64,000 nucleotides of DNA from Aplectana chamaeleonis (Eukaryota > Nematoda > Chromadorea > Rhabditida > Cosmocercidae). The stretch lies in the NCBI GenBank assembly GCA_029168955.1, contig JAPDOI010001755.1, forward strand, positions 62,001-126,000. The letters run 5' to 3'. This document shows, in pieces, positions 35,351-48,000 of the stretch (position 1 is the first letter of the stretch; every line of letters starts with the position of its first letter). Under the pieces are notes generated by a model. It worked only from the letters and a program-made list of their open reading frames with translations. It ran no database searches and was not told the origin of the DNA. Position numbers and translations under genes: made by a program.

Positions 35351-36152
35351 CCAGGTTGTTCAATAAGTTTTGTCGTTCGTCAAGAGAAACACAATTTTAT
35401 GGTTCAAAATACACTCTGTTATTCAGTGTAATCTCCCTGAACATTAATACACTAAAAAATTTGAAAAACCAAAAAAAAATAAAATAAAAATCCAAAAAAA
35501 AAATCCAAGTCTTATCCATAGTGATGAATCGACGCACAAAATTAACTTTATACGTTCTAAAACGCTCCAAATATTCTGAGAAAGTCGCACTCGAATGTGT
35601 TTTTGTTCCGTTGTTAACAAATGCGGCACCCATTGTGCACACACTTTCTAAAACTCAAAATTTCACTTAAAATATGGCTCACAATGCCTAATGAGATCTG
35701 TAGAGTCTCTACTAAATTTCTCACAGTCAATCGACGATTTTCCAAAACCATATCCTGTATTTTGGCTATGACTTCTAGTGTTGATGCGCTTTTTGGACGT
35801 CCATCACGTGGATCGTATTCAAGGCTTGTACCACCACGTTTAAATTCAGCAACCCATCTTTCTACTGTTCTAATTGAAGGTGAACTAACATTAAACACCC
35901 TTCATATTTGTTCGTGAGTTTCTTTTGGTCCTACACCTTCCAGAAGTAAGAATTTTATCACTGCACGACATTCAATTTTTCCTTTGCTGTGAGACGGCGA
36001 CACTAATTGACTTGTAAACAAATAATGAATTGACAGATTGAAATGAATCTTCACATACGTTCATATGAAGAGTGTACAAAGAAAACAAAAAATTGTTGGG
36101 CTAGTAGCAACGCTCTATCTTATCAAACGACAAAGCTTATTGAACAACCTGG
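35351..36152 (-). mobile_element. Mariner element, internally deleted (802 bp)
   Basis: The terminal inverted repeats CCAGGTTGTTCAATAAGTTT and AAGCTTATTGAACAACCTGG are flanked by TA on both sides (35349-35350 and 36153-36154), the Tc1/mariner target duplication. Intact mariners are about 1.3 kb, so roughly 0.5 kb is missing. It encodes remains of a transposase on the minus strand. Confidence 0.95.
35440..36015 (-). pseudogene. Mariner transposase remnant
   Basis: Near 36000 the minus strand reads CRAVIKFLLLEGVGPKETHE followed by a stop. The frame resumes as SPSIRTVERWVAEFKRGGTS, then DGRPKSASTLEVIAKIQDMV and ISLGIVSHILSEIL, the paired helix-turn-helix DNA-binding region. A frameshift near 35640 moves the frame to WVPHLLTTEQKHIR and FVRRFITMDKTWI, the start of the catalytic domain. 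That position carries the first catalytic aspartate, with lysine following where glutamate is usual. The rest of the DDD catalytic core is absent. With a stop, a frameshift and a lost core it cannot be active. Confidence 0.9.
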
Positions 36153-36227
36153 TAGTTTCGCCGCGCGCAACGTCTCTCAGTTCTGGGCGTAACTGGGCGC
36201 GGCGCAACGTGCTATGTAGTCCCTAAT

Positions 36228-36495
36228 ATACCCACGATGCCCGAGCAGCTCGCAGAGAGGAGCTTGGCCTGCGTTGCGACTCGTTTTGATGAGTGGTGAA
36301 CGGGTGGCCGTGTGATGCTCCGGGCCCAGCCCGGGAGCCTTGTAATCGATGCGGTGATGGCCAACAGCATCGGTTACCAGGTTCCCGGGCTAGGTCCGGA
36401 ACACTAAGCGGCCACTCGTTCACCTCTTATCAAAATAAGCCGCAACGCAGGCTATGCTCCTCCCTGCGAGCTGCTTGGGCATCTAGGGTATAGAG
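36228..36495. repeat. Palindromic repeat, about 270 bp
   Basis: The arms GATGCCCGAGCAGCTCGCAG and CTGCGAGCTGCTTGGGCATC pair, continuing through the CCTGCGTTGCG and CGGGCCCAGCCCGGGAGCC blocks. It interrupts the retrotransposon fragment that follows. Both-strand frames here are shadows. Confidence 0.75.
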
Positions 36496-36786
36496 TTTTG
36501 CACACATTTCACATTGCATCCTGTAGACCACATCACGTTGCTGACAGATGTTTTCACTTCCTGTGCAATAAATGCAGGCATCCCTGCAGCATCGATTTCC
36601 ATAGGGTTTCGAGGATGTTAAGAGCTGTCGTAATGTGGGTAGCGGACGGAACACCACGCAAAGGGAAAGAGATGAACTGCTGGCAACTGTGTTCACATCT
36701 CTAGCAAAAGCCTCGTTCACGCCAGGATGATCAAGGTGGTGTTTGGACGTAGACGAAGGATCTGTGCGCATGTGGGGAAGGAGGAC
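36495..36786 (-). pseudogene. Retrotransposon fragment (zinc-ribbon region ahead of a GIY-YIG nuclease)
   Basis: The minus frame reads RPLPTLRQLLTSSKPYGNRC, then CIYCTGSENICQQRDVVYRM, QCEMCAKLY, after which it runs into the palindrome. The C-x2-C ... C ... VVYxxxCxxCxxxY pattern is typical of the C-terminal part of mobile-element polyproteins (Penelope-like and some non-LTR elements), just before the YIGET motif of the GIY-YIG nuclease. The fragment is cut by the palindrome on one side and by a family Y MITE on the other. No reverse transcriptase domain remains. Confidence 0.6.
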
Positions 36787-36790
36787 TTCA

Positions 36791-37281
36791 AGGCAGTGTC
36801 CACGATAAAAACTATGTCAGATGTTTTGGTGGATATCGGCAGCTGCGGGGCCTAGCGCAACCCTAACGTTGAAAAAACTAAGAAAAATGAGCTTGGAACG
36901 GTCCCCTACGACCCCAAAGTTGGACACCCGTCAGCTCGTCACACCCAGATGCACTTTCCACGCCCACCGACGTGAATGAATAAATGCTCGAGATTGTGAG
37001 ATAAGTGATGATTCCCGATCAATAGCCCCGTCCTTCTCTTCATTCTCACCTTCTCTCTTTACTCAGGTCAGCTCGCATACATCGGCTGCAAAAGAAAAAG
37101 GCAGAAGTTACAAGCCTCGGAGAACTCGTCCACCATGTTTCCTTAGCTCAATCTTTGAGGGACCATAACTCCATTTCCAGAAGGTCTTGTACGATTACAG
37201 AGAAACCATTGGAATCAGCATGGAGCCGTTTTCAAGATAGGCGGGAAAACAGAAAAAAGATTTCCATAGTGAACACTGCCT
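36791..37281. mobile_element. TTAA-flanked MITE, family Y copy 3
   Basis: Starts AGGCAGTGTCCACGATAAAA after TTCA and ends ATAGTGAACACTGCCT before TTAA (37282-37285). The right half closely matches copies 1 and 2 (CAGGTCAGCTCGCATACATC, TCCACCATGTTTCC). The left half is more diverged, so it is an older copy. Confidence 0.8.
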
Positions 37282-37285
37282 TTAA

Positions 37286-37768
37286 AGGCACAGGACATCC
37301 AGAAATTTTTTAGGTTTTATCCTTGTCTTGGAGAGGGTCACACTCTGATCACAACGGTATTTCTGAAATCGTCCAAGACCCCCTCCGAACGGAGATATGG
37401 CTCCTTGAAAATGCCTGTATTTTGAGGGCAAAAATTTGTTGGACGCGTTGTCTCAGGCTTGTATTTCTCTTGATTCGCGGTCGCCGCACGAGAGCAAAAC
37501 AGGATGAGGAGGTAGATTGGAAAGAGAATGAAGACGGCCACGGGGTTGAAAATGATCCATCCATCTAGCCGCTATTGAGATCGGAAATCAGGAAGGGGGC
37601 GGACCTGTGGTGGTGTCTGGAGCGGGTCGGGCCCGTGGTGGTCGCTTATATCACTCTTATTCGGAGGAATTGAGACCTCGCATTTGGCACGTCTTATACA
37701 GGAAGTGTCTCCTATACAATTACACAAAAATCTCGAAATTCATATCTGAGGGTGTAATTAATATGTCT
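37286..37768. mobile_element. TTAA-type MITE, family B copy 3
   Basis: Begins AGGCACAGGACATCCAG directly after the TTAA shared with the family Y element and ends near GTAATTAATATGTCT before TTGA. Aligns with 1881-2371. Confidence 0.7.
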
Positions 37769-38225
37769 TTGAAATCACTCGAATCCTGAAAGCAAATTTA
37801 GGAATCATCCGAACAACAAACCTCATCCGAACGCACTCGAAGTCACACAGAGGGAAGCGACTCCACCCAATGTCACACGAGGAACCTACATATTCCCGTT
37901 CAGTGTCCGCTGCAACATGTGTACAGCAGGGCTCATCACGAAACGATGTGCAAGCATGAACTGGATAGCAGCCTCGGAAACACTCATGAAATGCGCAATC
38001 TGCCAGCAGGATAAGATCGATGTGCTCGATTTTGGCGTTGAGATCGGACCAGTTGTTGTGGGCCTTCTTGACTATCTATAAGTGTGTTCGACGACCTGTC
38101 ACCATTTCTGTGAGGCGATCACTGCAAGTTTTCTCAGAAAATTATAAAACCTAAGCTCCCAGTGTATCTAGCCTAATGAACAATTCATATAATGTCTACA
38201 CAAGGTGCTGGAGTCGATGGCAAAA

Positions 38226-38302
38226 CGCTTGGCTCCGGGTGAGATTGAACCAGCATGTTCCCTTTCCGGGGGAGCGCCTTATCGCTCTGCACCACCAAAC
38301 TG
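38226..38302 (-). other. tRNA-like sequence (SINE), first of an inverted pair
   Basis: On the minus strand it reads through GGTGCAGAGCGATAAGGCGC (A-box-like) to GGTTCAATCTCACC (B-box-like). No closed acceptor stem. The neighbouring copy at 38367-38441 faces the other way. Confidence 0.5.
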
Positions 38303-38366
38303 ATCGGTAAATTTTCACCGACGCAATCATCCTTCACCCGCATAACGGGATGAGACAGGTTCTGGG

Positions 38367-38441
38367 GCTTCAGTAGTGCACAGCGATGGGGCACACCCCG
38401 GAAAGGGGATACGCTGGTTCAATCCCGCGCGGAGCTAAGCG
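38367..38441 (+). other. tRNA-like sequence (SINE), second of an inverted pair
   Basis: Contains GTGCACAGCGATGGGGCAC, then GGTTCAATCCCGCGC, a near-consensus B box, and ends CGGAGCTAAGCGTTTTGCGA. The end matches the reverse complement of the first copy (GGAGCCAAGCGTTTTGCCAT), so the two are related. Confidence 0.5.
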
Positions 38442-38565
38442 TTTTGCGATCAAATTGGCACCTTGCGTGAGCACACCATAACGTGCAATGCAACGTTGAA
38501 CTGCAGTTACGGCAAGAAAAAAACAACCAAAAATCGTGTGATTCATATAATGATTGTATTAAATG

Positions 38566-38571
38566 TTTATT
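38566..38571 (-). promoter_or_regulatory. Possible polyadenylation signal of the acyltransferase gene
   Basis: AATAAA on the minus strand, about 330 bases after the TAG stop at 38901-38903. It is the first canonical signal I see downstream. Confidence 0.4.
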
Positions 38572-38900
38572 CATTTATGTATGGGCTATATTAAACCACT
38601 TTCGTCCCTAATACGAGCGGACAGTCAGGGACCACCTATGAGGTCATTCCAAAAAACACATAATGCACTTCGAAATCCAATAACCGTCAAGAATTGATAT
38701 ATCTTCAGACATCAGATTGGGTCAGCACAAAATCTTAACATGGGCAAGATCCCGAGGGAACGAACCGAGTTCAACTAATAGAACCTAGTCTCTACTCAAA
38801 CACGATACATTTAGAAATCATTCCTCTATGAAAAAGGCAAATATTAAATTAAGGCAGTTGAGATTACGTCTACAACCATCACAGATCTCAAGAATCAGAA

Positions 38901-39038
38901 CTATAATTCTTTCTTGGACACTCCATCCGCCAGTGCCGCCCTTGGCGTCCTTGGCAGGATCCGCTTGAGCAAGTAGTGGCAAATCGGCCACACAACGAAG
39001 AAAATCACGAATCCAATGAAGTACAATGATTTCAGCGG
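38901..39038 (-). CDS. mboa-6: LPCAT3-like last exon
   Basis: After TTTTCAG it encodes PLKSLYFIGFVIFFVVWPIC, HYLLKRILPRTPRAALADGV and SKKEL, then TAG. The KSxYFxG motif and last membrane helix align with the LPCAT3 C-terminus, as does the basic tail. Confidence 0.95.
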   Translation of the reverse strand, partial: PLKSLYFIGFVIFFVVWPICHYLLKRILPRTPRAALADGVSKKEL

Positions 39039-42000
39039 CTGAAAATTATCATTTCGAAAAGCACTCAAGAGTGAACCAATCTACATAAGCGTACACTTCT
39101 AAACTATATGAACTATACATGGGCATTCGACCCGTGTTTTCGAATGAATGAATAATTCGATAACGGTCTTTTCAAAAATTCCGAATAAATGAATACATTC
39201 GAATAAGGCGTTTTCCGAATTCCCGAATATATGAACACATTCGAATAATGCCTTTTAAAAAATCCCGAAAGAATGAATACATTCGAATAAGGCGTTCTCA
39301 AGATTTTCAAATGAATGAATACATTCGAATAATGCCTTTTCGAAATTCCCAAAAAATGAATACATTCGAAAAGTCAGCCAAACTATTCGAATAGTCGAAT
39401 TCTATTCGAATATTCGAATAATATTCGACATTTCGAAATCAAGGCCAGTATCACCCCGGAACCTCGATTTCCGAAGAAACTAGGAGACTCTTTCTAACGT
39501 GAACTACCTTCAAGACGCGGGACACTAACAAGGAAACAACTATTACCCAAAGTGGCCATCCCAGAAAAAATGAACTTCTCTAGAACGACTCTGAACGTAG
39601 GGCCCGAATATGTCCTTCACAGCCGCATAGTCGCCCTGAATTTATTTAATATGCATTTTCCCCTGTTTCGCGTACATATTGTATCATCCGAAAACGCATA
39701 GTGATCTTTCGAGAATCCGAAAACGGTCAATCGTGTTCAGCGCTCAAAACAACCCCCCTGGACAAAGCTTGGGTGGAAGCACTTTCCAGGAGTTTCCACG
39801 AAGTGATACCGTTTCCCACATATATGTACCAGTTTTCGGTTAAGCGTTTACCTAAATCAATTAGGGGTCCAGAAAGCGTCAAAGAAAATGTTCCAGATTT
39901 GACTAAAGATTCTCCTGAAGGTAGTGGTGGGTGGTGGGGGGAAGGGTTATTTGGGGGTGCTGATCACGAATGGGAGGTTTATTTGCCAATTTTCGACTAA
40001 ATTCGCTCAAAGCTTCTCACCGGGAGGAAAATTTGAAGGCAAAACGCGACTTTTGACGTTTTCCGGAACGCTACGGTGTAGCTGAAATCGTTTCTTTTAT
40101 GGTTATTTGGAGTGCTCAACGCGAATCTGATGCAGTTTGTCGATTTTTGACAGCTTGCGGTAGATTACGATGGGTATGCGGTACATAGTTTGGTCAAAGT
40201 CTCGGATTCGACTCAAAATTTCTATGCGGAGGTAGTTCGGGGTGCTGAATGCGAATTCTATACCGATTCGTCGATTTTCGAATTATGAAGGTAGGTTTTC
40301 CTCCCCAGTCGTCATGGCGCCCACCGTAACCAACAGTAATCCTCAGGATCCCGGCGCGTGGACCGTATATTGGGGTTCAGCACCCTAGATTGCCCCCACA
40401 TGAAAATCGGAGATTGGTTTAAGTACTAGCTGCCACAATGGGGGACAGGGGGCAGCCACACTTCCGTGGATACCCTCTACCATTACGGCGGCGATGGCCT
40501 AAAATAATGGGAGCAGGAGAACACACTTGGTTTATTGCCCGGCGCCAATGGGCGACGGCTAGCAGTCCGCCCTGTTGCGGCAGCTTCGGATAGCGCCGCC
40601 CCTAATCGATAAGGCCTGGATAGAGTCCCGCCGCTGAAAGGCATGGCAGCATGCAGTGGAGGGGGATCGATACTGCGGCGCCGCATGATCGATACTCCTC
40701 CATAGCATGCTGCCGTACCTTCCGGCGGCGGGACTCCAATCGACCCCATAGGCGCTGATGCTTGTGTACAGCTCGCAACAGGAAACCTACGTAAAAGAAC
40801 GAACAGCGGAAATCATACACACAAAAATGGATAGCTCAACTTGCAGAAAGATACTTCGAAGGGTTTCCATTCCAAAGGTAAACAAAATAGGTTTTGTCTA
40901 ATCCGAATGTGGGGCACTAAATTTTTCCGGGTATTCAAATTAATCCTAGAACTTGTATTACCGAATGAATCGAATATTCGAATAAATTCTAAATTTTACT
41001 TCTCGAATAAGTCGAATGTTCGAATAAATCCAAAATTGAAATTCACGAATAAATCGAATATTCGAATAAATCCAAAATTTAAATTTCCGAATAAATCGAA
41101 TATTCGAATAAATTCAAAATTTAAATTCCTGAATGATTCGAATACTCGAATATTCGAATTATGCGAATATTTATTCGATTCGGTCCCAAGTCTAATAAGA
41201 ACCAATTTTCGAACAAATCAAACGGATCTCACCCCAATCCAGTATTTAGTCTTCACTAATCCGAAGCAAAGGAAGCCGAATCCCATACTGTACATTACAG
41301 TGAGACGACCGAATAACCAGATGAACGGTCGAACAGTCGGTTTAGCGTTGAACTCGGCCCAACCAGGAGTGCGGTTGATCAAAGCGTACAACTGCAAGAA
41401 ATTCCCAATTCATTAGCAGAAGCATTCAAATAAAGGAGGAAAAGGTTTGTGAGAATTCTAGAAGCTTACGCACCTGCTCCTGAGCAATCACGCACCCGAA
41501 CTCGAAGAAGAACAAGAAGAAATAGCCAAGATGGTATCCATGCCAAATCGCCAAGTAGAACAGCGTCACAAGATGAGCTCCGGCTTTGCTGCCAAGCCAG
41601 CGTAGTCGACGGAAAATATGGCTGAAAGTGTCATACGATATGCTGTGTTTAGTCATACATAATGATTGGGATAAAAGGAGTACACAAGGGTTTAGCAGCA
41701 GAGTAATTTAGGCGCGCCCCAGTTTCTCGCTTCCCGTAATTCCAACCATCACTCAGAACGGCAGGACCAATTTTTCTCAAGTCAGCTAACGTCAGCACCA
41801 AAAAACGTGGAAACAATATGAAACTGCCTCAACACGGGAACAAGCTGACTAATGAAAGAATATGTACGACCCTTTCGGAGCCTACGTCACTACCGGATGA
41901 AGAATAGACAACTTTTGATGCTCAAATAATCAATGCATTGAAAATTTCAAGTGGCAAAATCCAAAGCAAGTACTATTCATATAGGACCGAGATTCCGGTC

Positions 42001-45000
42001 CGCATTTACCGACAAAGACTGTTGCAGCCCGCAACATGATGATGATTGGGCTTGGACGAAGGGTAATCGTGCCGGATAACAGGATCCTAGCACGTATAAT
42101 GTGCTTATCTTTGTCAAATTCCGGTCCGTAATTGCGTCTCGACACGCTTTGCGGCCGCACGCGCTCGAGTCAGTCGAGTTTCCAGCGCCAAAGCCGACTC
42201 GATATGGCTTTCTCATACAGTTTTCTTCGATTATGTCTAGTTTCCAGTTTCTAAAACCCACCTAGTGTCAACAGATCGGCTGCTGCGGCGCTGGAAACTC
42301 TTTCGATTCGAATGCGCGCGGCCGCAAAGCGTGCCGAGACGCAAATGCGGACCGGAATTTGCCCCAGATAAGCACAATAGCATCGTGTTGAGTGGTGCAA
42401 CAGCCGTCCTTCAACAGCCGATCAGCATCCCCGGGGAATGCGCTTCAACGACAACGTGAACGCAGCCGCTTTCCGTCTCGCGTACCGCTTTCATCACCCC
42501 CGAATCGTCTAATGCTCCTCTCATTCTGTGCTTCCGATCGACAAGTCTACATATTGAAGGGAGTGTTCATGATAAAAAGCCGTATTATAGTTTTCGATGT
42601 TTTTGGGTAGGTAAGTGTAGTAAGAAAAGGTTAATCTCCACAGAACACTCAAATATTACAAGGTAGCAGAGTTGAACATAAAACTTAGGTGTCAGGCAGG
42701 AATCAAATCCGCATCGCATCGCTTTCCTGGCGAGAGGGTTACCATTACACTACTTTTTTAGCCAAACAAAATTTACGAAGCCTAAGGAAGGAGGAGATAT
42801 TTAAATATTGTAAAATATGACTACTGTTCTGAAGGCAATTATGCTTCACGTTGGTGTTAATTTTTCAAGTTTTGTGCTTATTCAGCTACCTTGTTATCAT
42901 ATGCCATGACATAAAAAGGCGTTCACTATACTCCTAATGGACCGCGTGTCCACATTGTGCATCCATGCCAAAAGCACGATTTTTCTCGTTTCACTTCAAG
43001 AAAAACGGATTCCTTCTGATCGTTGCTTTTATATCCATGCCTAGTACAACTTCAAAAGCTGGTATGCAGATAATAAGCGCCATATATCTGATTTTGAAAC
43101 ATTCAATCACAATAAAATTTCAGTTTAAAAACTCAACGAATTGATTGGCCGTAGAGCGCGCGGTCTCTCAAGTGTTAAAAAACATCAAAATTTCAAATAT
43201 GTTTTTCACATTTCCACTGTTTCTTTGAATACGCCCACCCAACATAATTAACGATTAAAACTCTTTCAACTGAAATACCGAAAAAAATTGTTCGAAGAAA
43301 TCTGTGATAAAATTAATGGCGCCTGCTTGAGTGTTTCGGGAGACTGCGGACAACGCATCGAACCTGACGTCGGGGTGATGGTTTTAAAAGTTCTTAGGTA
43401 ACTAAATTTGTCTTCTGTTTCTTGTACCGAAAACTCTTTAAAAATCAGATGGGCTCATGCATATGCTGAGATGTTAGAACCTTTCGCGATGAAGAGTATT
43501 TGAAAAATCGGTGCCTTTTCCTGCGGTAAAACGAACGCAGGACAACTGTCATAGGACGTGGGCGGGATGGCCCAATGGGCTGGCTGGCCCACGAGATTTT
43601 AACCCACTTTCCGACCGTTTTTCGTCGCACTTCCATTCTTAATCTTCTTAGATGCACCCAACGCTTACCCAAAAAAACGGGAAACTTTTTCATCGTGAAC
43701 ACTGCTTTTGAGCATGCGGAGATGTGGATGTGACGGTGCTTCTAATTTTTGTTGTTTTTTCTCCGTTTTTTCTTTCTTTTAGTATCGTTCGTAACGAGAG
43801 TTACAATGCTGATGTCCTTGCAAATTTTGCAGTGCAATTTTATGTTTTGTTGGCATTTCGATATGTACGGGTTTTGTGAATAAAGTTAAGATCGTAATAG
43901 GTGCAAAGTTCTGTCGAACTCACTTTTTCGCAAATGTATTTGTACCGACGTTGAAAGACTGTATAGCTGACGAGAAGTCGTGGCCGGTTTCCCAAAGCAC
44001 CACGTGGACGTCGCGAACTGCATCCCATCTGTAATGAAACCAGGTTATGTCATGAACGAATTTTCACCCGATTCTTACAAAGACATACAAAAGAATAACG
44101 ACTAATATCAAAACGCCAAAATGGAGGGTGGTATCACCTGTCGCTGTTGGTCTCATCTTTGCCATTATAGCCAAGGCCATTGAGAATCGCTGCACCTTCC
44201 TTAAAAGATAGCCGTAAATACATTTTCTGTGAGCAAAATCAGCACATATGTACTGCCCCTTGCCCCGTAGGCAAATAACATCTGAAGGAAGCTTGAAGGC
44301 TTTGGTAAAAGGGGACGCGATTGATATACTGGAGAAATTTCACAGCCTGCATAGTATACCTGTTATCCGAAGATAATTTTACGGATAATGGATGGATTCA
44401 GATAATGCCAATTTCCCGGTCGGATAATTCCGGATAAATTCAGATATTTTTGAATCAAAGTTGAGGCAGAACGGTGAAAATTGAACAAGGTATTCAAAAC
44501 AAGCCTTTGAAAACATCCATAATTGAACAAACAGTACTTCATTGCATTTGCAGCATGTTCACATAAAAACTTCAATCTTCATATATGTATATTAATAAAA
44601 ATATGAAAACAAACCTTTAATTACTATATTGTCGTTGGGAGGCACATTATTATCATTACACAGGTTTTTCAGTACCACTAGCTAGTAGAAAGTATGTAAA
44701 GCAACTATGCAAAAAACTTCTACACCGAATAACTAGCCACTTGGTCATCTCACTTGAGCACGCCCATTTTCCGCACCGCAACGACTCTTCCGATCTCGGA
44801 AGGAGGAGAAAACAAATGGAGTTGACGTATTAGATAGAAGGTGGAACGGAAAAATGGGCGTGGCTAAGTGCGATTTTTATCCGAATTTATCCGATTTCAT
44901 TCAGAAATTAACCGATTTTATCCGGAAATTATCCGACTTTATCCGAAATTTTACCCGAATTTCATCCGATTTTATCCGAATTTTTGACCCTTCGGATAAT

Positions 45001-48000
45001 GGCTCGATTCAGATAATGCCGATTTTGAATTTCCCGGACATTGGTTCGATGCATATAATAGGGTTTTTCGAATTTTCGGATATCGGATTATCGGAACCTC
45101 GGATATCCGGTCGGATATCCGAAAAGGAGTGATTCGGATACTAAGTATACTGCACAGTCTGAATTTTCGTGTCACCATCACGAACATCCAACCATAGCCA
45201 AACCCCTTTTGCTTCAAAGGTAGTTCAGGCCAAAAGAGGCCACTGCAAGGGCGTGATAGGCTCGTTGGAAACGCGCGTCATCAAGTTCTTGAATTAGAAG
45301 GGACACCTAAGATTTGAATAGGGTCACTGTGTTTGACAAGGTTCGTAGCGTTTTTGCCTTCGCATTTGTTTTGTCACGACTTGAGCAATATTGGACAATG
45401 CAAGTGGACTATTGGGAAGATCATTTTCTGCTCTACAAGTCTGTCGTATTCATTTCTCCAAACGGTTAAAATTTCCATGAATCAACCTTTTGGCAATTGC
45501 CATCCTTCCCTTTCCATTTAACGTAAAGAAGTTCGGAATATACTCTGTCCCAAACGAGTGGCAAGCAAAGAGTCCAGAGAAGTAACGCTCAGTTTGCGTC
45601 TCTGACGTTTTTGTATTGCGGGAAGACAGATGCTGCGTCGCGTACGTGATTGGCGTACGCGAAGCAGCATCGTTCACCGTAATCCAGAAACCTCACAGGC
45701 ACAGAGCGAGCGCTGCTTCTTTGGACTCTCCGCTTGCCACCTGGTTTGGACAGAGTATATCTGCAACTTTCACCGAGAAATTGCCATCAGAAGGGAGCGT
45801 TCACCCAGCACAAGTGCATGGCGCGATCATGGTCATTCGACAGAAAAGAGCCCACCGATGAGGTCACCAGCTTCACAGCAAAGCCAGACCTGACTTTTCG
45901 ACAATAATCGAAACTGCTATCCGAGGGTCCAAAAAAGAGGTTCTTAAACTCTCATTGTATTCTCCTGACCTTGCGTCAAGGGATTATCACCTCACCAACG
46001 AGAGGCGAAAAACAGCGGGTGTCTCACCAGCCAGTTTTGGTCCGACTCGACTTTTTGTCCAATTCAAAGCCTAGAAACTCATGGAAATTCCGACTTCTCG
46101 GAAAACTGAATATAGCAGTCTTCTAGAGCAGGACAAAGATCTACCGAATAATTTACTAACATCGCCGATTAATGCCCAAGTCGTTATAGAGCAAAGGCGA
46201 AAACAAAACGCTACCAACTCATTCCCCAAACCCCAAGATTTACCATCACAATTTCTGGAAATTTCGGGAACTCAGGGTTCGTCATCGAATCACCTCTATA
46301 CCCTACCCTACTCCTGAATTTTCGTTTTTCTTGCCTCAAAATATTAGAAGGGCATTCAAACTACGTCTTGCAGCACTTTAGAGCACTCAACTAGGGCATT
46401 TTCTGACGAACATCTTTAAAACCAGTTAGAGCCCCAAAATTTGGACTGGTGCATAGACCAGCCCGAAGAAGTTCGAATGAAAGTACACAGATGTGGACAA
46501 AGATTACCTAGTTAGAGTTAAAATGACAAGAAAAGCAGCGAAGATTGGAATCACTTAAAGAGTAGATGAGACATCCTTGCTATGTTGTTTAACGTTCACA
46601 AGCAGAGATTAGAAACATTGCTCCAAAAGCAGTATGAAAAATGGCAACACTACGTATTCCACATTTCCATACACGTAGTAGCGCTGTGAGACTTTATCAT
46701 CAAAGATGGATTACTGCGAGGGAAGAGGATGCACTCAGCTACATGATAACTGCATCTCATGCGCACGGATGGAAACCTGGGCCCGTAGTAAACCCAATTC
46801 AGCCGAGTGAATACGGTTGGCGGCACCCAGCTGGTTGTAGCAAGTAGCAACGATCGAGGGTTTTGGCCTAGTCAAATTGATGGCGGACGCATGCGAACAA
46901 TTCAGGGTTGGAGTCCCGCCTGGGGCTTGACCTTCGCAGAGAAATCATCAAATTCACCCTTCGCCACAGAGTATGACCTGTCTCAGGTCCAAAATGTACC
47001 AGAACTTCAAAAGAAGTTTCCCAGTCATCTCTGGCAAACATGCAATATTCTTTAGTTTATGCAAATAAACTTGAGAACTTCCCGTATTTTTTTTGTTTTG
47101 GGTAACTCTGTTCATCAGACATACTCAGATATTCGTAGAGGGCGACCAGAGGTGATTTTGGGCGATGAGGCTGACCCGAGGATAGAAATTAAATGCGTGG
47201 ACTCGAATGAGGCGAGGCGAGGAAAAAAGAGCTTGCCCGCAGGATATTCATGTTAAACGCATTTCCGTGCAACGTCGATGCGATATCAGGATCATCAACA
47301 CGTTCAGACAAAGGTATTAGCAATGTTGGTGGTATAAAAGGCTTCTCCTCTCACAGTGTGCCTCAGTCGGCTCTTCGGAGCCAGACCTGGAAGGGGCTTC
47401 AAGTCACTTTCCGGAAGATCCACCGGATACCGGAGGTTAATTTTTGTCGCCGACTGCTCGGGGGGGGGGGATGACCCCTGTCCTGAAATGTCCCAGGGGT
47501 CCCCTCTGCGAACCCCAAAACACCCAAAATGGCTTGAAAAAATGAAATTTCTCGGCTCACTCCAAAATTACCTCGGCTGGCCTTACAATGGCCCCGAAGG
47601 GTGACCCGATCCCGCCCTCTACGAATGTATGCTCGGCTGGCCATGTACTCGCCGCTCGGGTCACCCTCTACGAATGCCTGAGTATACTACAAGATTTTCC
47701 CTAAACCTCTCAAAATCTATCACAAAGTGACACAGAAAAGGCATGTACGCACGCCTCTACGCTTCTTCCAGCATACGCGCGCGTGGACCTATCCGCGCTT
47801 AGGTCTATTGCCACCTTCGTGCCATCGGCGACACTATGCAGTGTTTTCTTACAAATCCGCTAAAATCAATATGACTGATATGCATGGTTGCGGTCACGCA
47901 TAGCGCAATGTGTGAGCGCCGCCGTATCGGAGCACACTCGCCCGCATGCGCGCATCATACGCACACTCACGTACATTTGCAAAAATGGAGGCACGCGCCT

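Larger units (their letters stand above)
37769..38565. other. Intergenic sequence with tRNA-like repeats
   Basis: Downstream flank of the acyltransferase gene. Apart from the two tRNA-like sequences listed separately, no feature is recognised. Confidence 0.45.

Noticed and set aside
40841..41416. Longest plus-strand open frame (191 codons)
   Set aside because: It runs through the 42-bp tandem array and the antisense of an acyltransferase exon; the KSNIRIN repeats come from the array.
43840..44028. Alternative frame with LLVSYTVFQRRYKYICEK
   Set aside because: It overlaps an acyltransferase exon whose other frame matches LPCAT3 and fits the neighbouring phases exactly.
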